NCBI GenBank assembly: GCA_021781625.1
Contig: JAJXWL010000034.1
Location: forward strand, 1-12,007
Direction of reading: 5' to 3'
DNA length: 12,007 nucleotides
Source: a bacterium
GTDB lineage: Bacteria > Spirochaetota > Spirochaetia > JABEVK01
Shown: piece after piece, positions 6,651-12,007 of the stretch
Layout of the letters: every line of letters starts with the position of its first letter
Numbering within the stretch: the first letter of the stretch is position 1
The notes under the pieces: model-generated
Database searches by the model: none
What the model saw: only the letters and a program-made list of their open reading frames with translations
Told to the model about the DNA's origin: nothing
Made by a program: the position numbers and the translations under genes

Positions 6651-7406
6651 ATGAAGTCAAATGACCCCAAACTGCTTCAACTTTTACGCTCATCGAAGCG
6701 CCTAGTGGCCTTTACCGGGGCTGGTGTCTCCACACTCTCGGGGTTAAGAGATTTTCGTGGCCCCCAAGGTTTATACCAAGAGCAAGAGGCGGACAAAATT
6801 TTTGACATCGAGACGTTTCGTCGCGAGCCTGATTTTTTTTACCAACACGCTTGGGAGCTTATTTATCAAGAAGAGGCCCAGCCGTCGCTTGTCCACCAGC
6901 TTTTAGCCGCTTGGGAAGCTCAGGGCCGGCTCCTGAGCGTCATCACCCAAAACATCGACCGCCTTCATACCAGGGCAGGCTCTCGAGCAGTTCGCGAAAT
7001 TCATGGTTCCCCAGAAACGCATCACTGCTTGTCGTGCGGTAAAGTGGTGAGCTTTTCAACCGTGAAGTCGATGTTGCTTCAGCAAAAGCACAAGGGAAGG
7101 GCTTTGTTCACGGCCCCCCGTTGTTCTTGTGGCGGTGTTTTTAAACCGGACATTACGTTTTTTGGCGAGGCACTACCCGAAGCGGCTTGGGAAGCGGCTT
7201 GGAACGACCTTCAGCAGGCGGATCTGTTGTTGGTTTTGGGGTCGTCTTTAGTCGTTCAACCTGCCGCCCAATTGCCTCGGATGCTCAAACCTTCGGTGCC
7301 TTTGGTCATCATCAATCGGGGGGAAACTCCTTTAGACCACAAGGCCCACTATCGGGCCGAGGACCTGGTTCAAGCTTTGGAAGGGTTGCAAGGAGAAGTT
7401 TTGTGA
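6651..7406 (+). CDS. cobB: Sir2-family NAD-dependent protein deacylase
   Basis: This 251-residue protein is a bacterial sirtuin, which removes acetyl or other acyl groups from lysines using NAD in the cytoplasm. Motifs in order are GAGVS (23-27) and GLRDFRG (31-37) for NAD binding, TQNIDRLH (99-106), and the catalytic H118 in IHGS. The zinc cysteines are C126 and C129, then C158 and C160. KPDITFFGE (165-173), GSSLVV (197-202) and the VIIN segment (219-222) complete the fold. No key residue is missing and the length is normal. I see no Shine-Dalgarno sequence before the ATG at 6651, so translation may be weak or leaderless. Its stop overlaps the GTG of the following deacetylase gene (GTGA), suggesting a shared message. 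Substrates cannot be told from sequence; a histidine after the QN motif does not by itself distinguish deacetylase from desuccinylase. Confidence 0.93.
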   Translation: MKSNDPKLLQLLRSSKRLVAFTGAGVSTLSGLRDFRGPQGLYQEQEADKIFDIETFRREPDFFYQHAWELIYQEEAQPSLVHQLLAAWEAQGRLLSVITQNIDRLHTRAGSRAVREIHGSPETHHCLSCGKVVSFSTVKSMLLQQKHKGRALFTAPRCSCGGVFKPDITFFGEALPEAAWEAAWNDLQQADLLLVLGSSLVVQPAAQLPRMLKPSVPLVIINRGETPLDHKAHYRAEDLVQALEGLQGEVL

Positions 7407-8377
7407 AACGATGTCTGTGGATTTTTTGGTTGGCGGTTGGTGGGCTGGGAGCGGTGTTCTTAAACGCGCAAACTTTACAAGGAATCCCGGGACCTGACGA
7501 TTATCGTCCGGTTTTAGGTTGGTTCTCCGAAAATGGACAAAGTTGGCTAGCTCTTCGGGCGTGGACTAGGCAGGGGCCACACCTTTTAGCCGTAAACCCC
7601 CTCACGGCTCAAACTCAAGAGTTCTCCCGAAAGGCACCGCCTGAACAAAGTTGGAGCGAGGTTCTGAACCAAGCTCGGAAAAGTGGACTACTCAACGGGG
7701 TGTACTTTCGACTTCGGGCTCAGGCTCTTCAAGAGTCTACTCCTTGGGATAATGCGGGAATTCGACAGTGGCCTTCCCGCCGTCGCGGGGCGTGGTTGAG
7801 TTTTGACCTTTGTCCTTCCTCTCGCCCCTTAGATCGTTGGGTCTTTCGCCAGTTAGAAAATGTCCAACCAGGCAAGCCGCTCCCCGTATTTTTAGACGTT
7901 TCAGGCCGTTGGATGGCTTCGCATTCCTCGGATTTGACCTGGCTTTTGCAACGGGAAGCCCACCAAAACTTGGTGATTACGTGGGTAAGTCATGGTGAAC
8001 TCCACCCTTATAATCCTCACGTTCCCTGGCGCCAAACCTTCGATTTGACTAAAGGGTTGAACTTTGAACGTGAGGTATTGGGGCCTGAAAAACGTCTAGT
8101 GGCATTGGGACAGCTCCCGAGTGTTTGGTTTCGTTTTCCCGGCTTGATATCAGATTCTGCGCACGTCCGTCAATTGTTGTCTTGGGGACTTATTCCCCTT
8201 GCCAGCGGAGCTTGGCTCAATAAGGATGAGCCTCTCTTAAACCAAGATATTGTTCTGATCCATGCCAATGGGAACGAGGAAAGAGGGTTAAAACTCTTAA
8301 TGTCCTGGACTCGTCAGCACCAAACTTGGTTGCAACAAGGCCAATGGTCCTGGCTAGGGCTCAGCGACTTTCGTTAG
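7403..8377 (+). CDS. Secreted polysaccharide deacetylase-like (NodB-fold) protein
   Basis: I place the start at GTG 7403: AGGAG (7391-7395) is seven bases upstream and a signal peptide follows (hydrophobic residues 4-20, likely cleavage after NA at 22). A longer frame opening at 7187 only overlaps the sirtuin gene. The 324-residue product carries a divergent NodB domain: LSFDLCPS (132-139) in the place of TFDDG, H197 and H201 in SHGELHP as the metal-binding H-x3-H pair, FRFPG (243-247) as the arginine motif, and LIHANGN (285-291) as the last catalytic motif. NodB-domain enzymes remove acetyl groups from sugar polymers outside the cytoplasm. The second aspartate of the first motif is leucine here, so metal binding or activity may differ. 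Residues 23-125 are a domain I do not recognise. The four-base GTGA overlap ties its translation to the sirtuin gene. Confidence 0.75.
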   Translation: MKRCLWIFWLAVGGLGAVFLNAQTLQGIPGPDDYRPVLGWFSENGQSWLALRAWTRQGPHLLAVNPLTAQTQEFSRKAPPEQSWSEVLNQARKSGLLNGVYFRLRAQALQESTPWDNAGIRQWPSRRRGAWLSFDLCPSSRPLDRWVFRQLENVQPGKPLPVFLDVSGRWMASHSSDLTWLLQREAHQNLVITWVSHGELHPYNPHVPWRQTFDLTKGLNFEREVLGPEKRLVALGQLPSVWFRFPGLISDSAHVRQLLSWGLIPLASGAWLNKDEPLLNQDIVLIHANGNEERGLKLLMSWTRQHQTWLQQGQWSWLGLSDFR

Positions 8378-8429
8378 GGACATCCCCTTTTGACTTGATC
8401 CCATGACAGAGATTCACTAAATTTTGCCT

Positions 8430-9998
8430 ATGAAACCCGGTCAAATACTTTGGTACAACGCACGATTTATCACGGGGGATCCTGCCAATCCCCAAGCTGA
8501 GGCCCTGATCACCATTGGCGATACCGTCACCTTTGCCGGCAGTCTAGAACAAGCTCGACGTACAGCTGACCCTTGGGCTCAGCAGGTGAGCCTCGGGGGA
8601 GGGTTTGTTGTTCCCGGTTTTAATGACAACCACCTTCATCTTGTAATACACGGAGACCACGTAGGGGCTCCAGATTTAGCAGGTCTCAACGAAACCCAAA
8701 TCCTTGACCGTTTAAAAGCCGCTTACCAAGATAAGCCAAAGGATACCCTGGTGGTTGGCTACGCCTGGGATTACCCTTCGTGCCCTAACCCCAAAAAAGA
8801 ATTGTTAGATGAAGCTTTTGGAAATCAACCCGTGCTATTGCCTCAATTTGGAGGACATGGGGTCTGGGTGAACTCACGAGTTTTACGTGACTTGGGAATT
8901 ACTCGTGAGGTGAAACCCACCCCCGGTGTGGTGTTACGCGAGGAAAACGGAGAACCTACGGGTATCCTTCGGGAATATCATCCTAATCCCGTACATGACC
9001 GGTATTTTCATGACATTTTCTATAAAAAGCACCTAAGGGAACCCCGTTTGGCAACATCGTTAGATGTCCTTCGCCGATTGGGTATCACGTCGGTTCAAGA
9101 CAACACCTGGTATTATCCTGCGCTATTTACTTTGGCCCGCTGGAGAAGACAAGGCCGGTTGACGGCTCGTGTTTCGGCTTGGTCCTTTGGGCGAGTTCCG
9201 CAAACGATCAAATGGATGAATCTGGGGTCGTATGATCGACGTTGGCTGAGGCGGGGGCCCTGGAAGTATTTTTTAGACGGGACGTTTACAACGCAAACGG
9301 CTTGGATGGAAGACCCCTATCCTGGAACTGAAGAGTATGGGCTAGACTTTGACCCAGCTTGGCTGCACGGTGTGTTGACTAACTTATCGAGGCGAAAGGT
9401 TCAAGGGGCTTTTCATTCCATTGGCGATCGTTCTACGCGAACCTTTTTGGATGTTTGGGAAGATGTCCTGCAAAAATATCCCGAAGCTATCCAACTTCGG
9501 ATGCGGCTTGAGCACGTCCAGGCTTTACGTCGAGAGGACTTCCCTCGCCTCAAAGCCTTGGGGGTGTGTGTCGCGGCACAGCCACCGGCGATGGCCACGC
9601 CCGAAAAGGATGCTCAGGTCTTAGGGGCTCATCGAGTTCCCTTCTTGTATCCCCATCGGTCCCTGCTCGAAGCGGGGGTACCACTTTCTTTTGGTTCAGA
9701 TATTCCCGGCGAAGCGTTTTGCGACCCCTTGAGGGGTATGCATTTGGTGTGCAATCGAGAAGGTCCCGAGAGGTTAACCCCAGAACAAGCCTTAAGGTGC
9801 TACACCGAGGGGAGTGCCTATGTCGAGTTTCAAGAGCACCGCAAAGGGCGCTTATCTGTCGGCTTCTTAGCCGATTTTGCCGTGCTTTCGGCCGACCCAC
9901 TCACGGTTCCCCCCGAAAATCTTCGCCTGATTCAATGTGTGAAAACCGTCGTCGGGGCCAAAGTGGTGTGGGATATCGACGAGATCCGTCGAAAGTGA
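8430..9998 (+). CDS. YtcJ-type metal-dependent amidohydrolase
   Basis: This 522-residue protein belongs to the amidohydrolase superfamily, YtcJ-like branch (Amidohydro_3). Motifs counted from the ATG are VVPGFNDNHLHL (61-72) with metal ligands H68 and H70, QFGGHGVWVNS (139-149), KYFLDGTF (279-286) with a lysine in the position often carboxylated to bridge the metals, FHSIGDRS (328-335) with H329, RLEHVQ (359-364) with H362, and FGSDIPG (421-427) with D423. The C-terminal LTPEQALRCYT and GFLADFAVLSADP segments are typical of the family's return to the small beta domain. Members hydrolyse varied amides or formamides, and the substrate cannot be inferred. ATG 8430 is preferred to TTG 8424; neither has a clear ribosome binding site. 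It lies 52 bases after the deacetylase gene and may share its message. Its stop is 10 bases from the convergent exporter gene with no terminator between. Confidence 0.88.
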   Translation: MKPGQILWYNARFITGDPANPQAEALITIGDTVTFAGSLEQARRTADPWAQQVSLGGGFVVPGFNDNHLHLVIHGDHVGAPDLAGLNETQILDRLKAAYQDKPKDTLVVGYAWDYPSCPNPKKELLDEAFGNQPVLLPQFGGHGVWVNSRVLRDLGITREVKPTPGVVLREENGEPTGILREYHPNPVHDRYFHDIFYKKHLREPRLATSLDVLRRLGITSVQDNTWYYPALFTLARWRRQGRLTARVSAWSFGRVPQTIKWMNLGSYDRRWLRRGPWKYFLDGTFTTQTAWMEDPYPGTEEYGLDFDPAWLHGVLTNLSRRKVQGAFHSIGDRSTRTFLDVWEDVLQKYPEAIQLRMRLEHVQALRREDFPRLKALGVCVAAQPPAMATPEKDAQVLGAHRVPFLYPHRSLLEAGVPLSFGSDIPGEAFCDPLRGMHLVCNREGPERLTPEQALRCYTEGSAYVEFQEHRKGRLSVGFLADFAVLSADPLTVPPENLRLIQCVKTVVGAKVVWDIDEIRRK

Positions 9999-10008
9999 AC
10001 AACGAGGC

Positions 10009-10410
10009 TTAGTGACGCCGGAGCAATACGGAGATTGAAGTGACTCCGACGACCAGAGCGACGGCAATAATAAACGCTTCCCATCCGGCTGAAGCGGCGT
10101 CAGGAAAGTGCTGACGGACCATCAGATCCATGGCGTTAAACAAGTATTTTCCGGGAACCATAGGAATTAAACCTGGTAAGAGGTACGAGACGGGAGGCTT
10201 TCCGGTCACCCGAGAAAGAATTTCGGACCAAGCCGTGACAGCTGCGGCTCCTACCGCATAGGCGATCCAGGGGCCAGCCCAAGGTGTACCTAAAAGGTAA
10301 ACTCCCCAACCCAAGACCCCTCCTAACGAAGCCCATAACAAAGTCCAACCTCGGCACTGTAAGAGAAACGCAAAACCTAGCGTTGCCGCTAACGTCCACA
10401 CCAGAATCAT
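10009..10410 (-). CDS. Threonine/serine exporter, small subunit (ThrE_2 / YjjB-like)
   Basis: This 133-residue, strongly hydrophobic protein has about four to five membrane segments (roughly 2-18, 22-41, 44-60, 74-92 and 108-130) and the conserved LLPGLIPMVPG motif (77-87) of the second half of ThrE-type transporters. ThrE exports threonine and serine across the inner membrane. In many bacteria the protein is split into a larger and a smaller subunit, and this is the smaller. Its ATG overlaps the stop of the larger-subunit gene (ATGA), as expected for partners made in fixed ratio. It ends the minus-strand operon, and I see no hairpin terminator between its stop and the convergent amidohydrolase gene. 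Confidence 0.85.
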   Translation of the reverse strand: MILVWTLAATLGFAFLLQCRGWTLLWASLGGVLGWGVYLLGTPWAGPWIAYAVGAAAVTAWSEILSRVTGKPPVSYLLPGLIPMVPGKYLFNAMDLMVRQHFPDAASAGWEAFIIAVALVVGVTSISVLLRRH

Positions 10411-11168
10411 AGACTAATCTTCCCAGAATGCAGACTTAGGGCCACGGTGGCCCCGATGGCTAGGGCGGCTCCCGTCATCAAGACTTCGGCAAAGCGGGAT
10501 TGCGCCGTGACCAATTCGCCCGCTACGAGGTCTCGGAGGGTTTGCACGAGGGCGAGGCCGGGTACCAAGAGCATCAAGGTCCCTGTAGCAATGGGCTCGG
10601 CGTGAAGTTGATGAAACACATCAGCCCCGAGAAGACTTCCCCCCACGGCGAAAAAAGAGCCAATGGCCGTGGTGAAGACTCCGGGTATCCAGGGGCGCTC
10701 CAAGAAAAGCTTGAAAAGAGCCCAAAGGAGTCCCAAACCTAAAGCAAAAGCCCCTTCAGCCAGGTTACCGCCATAAAATAAGGCAAAGCCGCCTGCGGCT
10801 AACCCAGAAGCCGGAATGAGGGCTGCGGGACCCCAACCAGGGGCCTGGGCCGCTGAACGTAAATTCTTGACCACGATTTCTAGGGGAGTGGGGGTTTCAA
10901 CGGCCTCACGAATACAAGCTTCCAGGCGGTTTAAACGCTCCAGGTGCAAAACCCTTTGATGAATGCGGCGGACGACCGTGGTTGTTTTCCCTTGTGCATC
11001 CTCAACGGTGATGACAACCCCGGTGGGGAGTGCGAAACATTCCGCTTCGCGCATTCCCGCAGCTCGGGCCAAAGCTTCTGTATCCGTTTGCACACGGGCG
11101 ATCTCGGCGCCATTTTCAATCAGCCACTCTGCCGCATCGGCGACCATTTGAATGGGAGAACGCTCCAT
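10407..11168 (-). CDS. Threonine/serine exporter, large subunit (ThrE_1 / YjjP-like)
   Basis: The start is ATG 11168, six bases after a perfect AGGAGG (11175-11180 on the plus strand). The frame extends upstream to 11258 but that part only overlaps the previous gene. The 253-residue product has a soluble N-terminal half with the typical AAEWLIENGAEIARVQTDTE and FALPTGVVITVED segments of DUF1212/ThrE_1. A membrane half from about residue 113 follows, with roughly five helices, including LVPGLALVQTLRDLVAGE (near 203-220), a hallmark of the family. With the overlapping downstream gene it should form a complete threonine/serine exporter in the inner membrane. The strong ribosome binding site suggests it is translated well and independently of the DRTGG gene 31 bases upstream. 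Confidence 0.87.
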   Translation of the reverse strand: MERSPIQMVADAAEWLIENGAEIARVQTDTEALARAAGMREAECFALPTGVVITVEDAQGKTTTVVRRIHQRVLHLERLNRLEACIREAVETPTPLEIVVKNLRSAAQAPGWGPAALIPASGLAAGGFALFYGGNLAEGAFALGLGLLWALFKLFLERPWIPGVFTTAIGSFFAVGGSLLGADVFHQLHAEPIATGTLMLLVPGLALVQTLRDLVAGELVTAQSRFAEVLMTGAALAIGATVALSLHSGKISL

Positions 11169-11199
11169 GGAGAACCTCCTGCGTTGAGCTCTAGTGGAT

Positions 11200-11559
11200 T
11201 TATTCGTCGCTGAGCCGAGTCCCGCCACGTCGAAGCCCTGCCTCAAACAATTTTCCACAAGCTAAAAATAAAGTTGTTTGAGTAGTCATTAAAGCTACCC
11301 CGGCTTTCTGGGCTTCCGCCACCATTTCGGGACTGGGAACCTTGCCTCGGACAAAGATAACCAGGGGAATATCGAGAAGTTGGGCGGTACGGACAGTTTG
11401 AATGTTGACAAGACCCGTGAGTAACACAACGTCTTCTTTGACAAAAGCCATGACGTCACTCATCAGGTCTGCCCCGCAAGCGGATTTTAGTTCTAAATCG
11501 GGGTTAAAGGGGGTGTGGATTTGCGCGTCTAAAAGACGCGCGATTTCACTCGCTTTCAT
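11200..11559 (-). CDS. DRTGG-domain protein
   Basis: This 119-residue protein matches the small stand-alone DRTGG-domain proteins. MKASEIARLLDAQ at the start, ACGADLMSDVMAFV (28-41), VLLTGLVNIQTVRTAQLLDIP (45-65), VIFVRGK (67-73) and TQTTLFLACGKLFEAG (93-108) follow the usual order. DRTGG domains occur alone or beside CBS pairs and in HPr kinases and phosphotransacetylases, and are thought to bind small ligands. No catalytic activity is expected. Its ATG overlaps the stop of the upstream hypothetical gene (ATGA), and the exporter genes follow after a 31-base gap. The context suggests it could sense a metabolite linked to the exporter, but that is inference. Confidence 0.8.
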   Translation of the reverse strand: MKASEIARLLDAQIHTPFNPDLELKSACGADLMSDVMAFVKEDVVLLTGLVNIQTVRTAQLLDIPLVIFVRGKVPSPEMVAEAQKAGVALMTTQTTLFLACGKLFEAGLRRGGTRLSDE

Positions 11560-12007
11560 TGATAGCTAACGTACGAAGGTTGCGGAGAAAGCGCAAGCAC
11601 CTGAGCTGGTGTCAGCAAAGGCGTATCCCAGCCTTTGATCTTCCACGGCTTGCGGTAAAAAAGTTTGAACCCAGTGATGGGCATGTTCTTCATCGAGGCC
11701 AAAAAAGCATAAGTATCTAACTTGACGGCTTTGAGTCCCCAGCCGTCCGCGTGGTGGACCAAATCGACGTGTGAAAAATTGGCGCGAACTTCTGCGGGAT
11801 GCAAGATCATTTTATAGTTAAACTGATGAACAATCAGCATTCTTTTACCGGGCAAGTTGTTCGTGATGAGGTAACTTTGCATCATCGCTTCAGCCTCATT
11901 GATTTCTTGTGCGGTAATCTGACCGATTTCTTTGCCGGGGTTGGCGGTTCGCCATTCCGGGTCAATTGCTAAGCTAACATTGGGGTATTTTAGCCAACGT
12001 AACATGG
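11556..12007 (-). CDS. C-terminal part of a conserved hypothetical protein (runs off the window)
   Basis: At least 149 residues are visible and the frame is open to the right edge, so the true start is outside the window; a methionine three codons from the edge is probably internal. The visible part contains a segment around SLAIDPEWRT, GKEIGQITAQEINEAEAMM, LIVHQFNYKMI, HVDLVHHADGWG and GFKLFYRK. This resembles the C-terminal half of a secreted or lipoprotein-like family of unknown function with a possible glycosidase-like barrel fold. I know the pattern only as a conserved hypothetical. The buried acidic and histidine residues hint at an enzyme. Its stop overlaps the start of the DRTGG gene by four bases, so it is the first visible gene of the exporter operon. 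Confidence 0.6.
   Translation of the reverse strand, partial: MLRWLKYPNVSLAIDPEWRTANPGKEIGQITAQEINEAEAMMQSYLITNNLPGKRMLIVHQFNYKMILHPAEVRANFSHVDLVHHADGWGLKAVKLDTYAFLASMKNMPITGFKLFYRKPWKIKGWDTPLLTPAQVLALSPQPSYVSYQ

Noticed and set aside
7187..7402. Upstream extension of the NodB-like gene within the sirtuin gene
   Set aside because: It lies entirely in another frame of the sirtuin coding region and would bury the signal peptide; the GTG at 7403 has a proper ribosome binding site.
9550..10012. Long open frames on both strands over the amidohydrolase 3' end (9550-9900 minus, 9566-10012 plus)
   Set aside because: They are shadows of the amidohydrolase frame, which has continuous family motifs across this region.

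Overview
The window looks like a chromosomal segment of a Gram-negative bacterium. A spirochaete is the best guess: there is a signal-peptide-bearing beta-barrel protein ending in an aromatic residue, a DRTGG protein beside a split ThrE exporter, and a NodB-like protein with an FDLCPS motif. This assignment is inference from gene content, not from a marker gene.

Layout. (1) Positions 1-810 hold no recognisable large gene. They contain a 46-codon ORF with an ideal ribosome binding site and its own rho-independent terminator, then an AT-rich stretch packed with palindromes built on AAATTCG. (2) Positions 810-4488, minus strand, are a damaged defence operon. In transcription order it holds: a fragment with a helix-turn-helix-like start joined to an internally deleted SNF2-type helicase with a DUF3883-like tail; a PtuA-like ATPase; a PtuB-like HNH nuclease (a Septu-type pair); and a ruined start of a DUF1156 adenine methylase. 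The joins are TAATG, TGATG and ATGA, so the four reading frames were translationally coupled. The helicase has lost Walker A, Walker B and motif V yet stays open for 481 codons. The methylase has collapsed to four scraps in different frames, and one junction reads as two family motifs in overlapping frames, the footprint of a deletion between short repeats. The Septu-like pair appears intact.

(3) Positions 4489-5252 are a gene-free divergent region feeding an outer-membrane beta-barrel gene (5253-6551) closed by a strong terminator. (4) Positions 6651-9998, plus strand, carry a sirtuin deacylase, a secreted NodB-like deacetylase coupled to it by a GTGA overlap, and a YtcJ-type metal-dependent amidohydrolase. 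(5) Positions 10009-12007, minus strand, are an operon of an edge-truncated hypothetical protein, a DRTGG-domain protein and the two halves of a threonine/serine exporter, joined by ATGA overlaps or a 31-base gap.

The most interesting part is region 2. The gene upstream of the ATPase/HNH pair kept its reading frame through several large deletions, while the gene downstream did not. This suggests that translation into the coupled Septu-type genes may have been what selection preserved. Comparisons with full-length helicase and methylase families are from memory of those families and were not computed.
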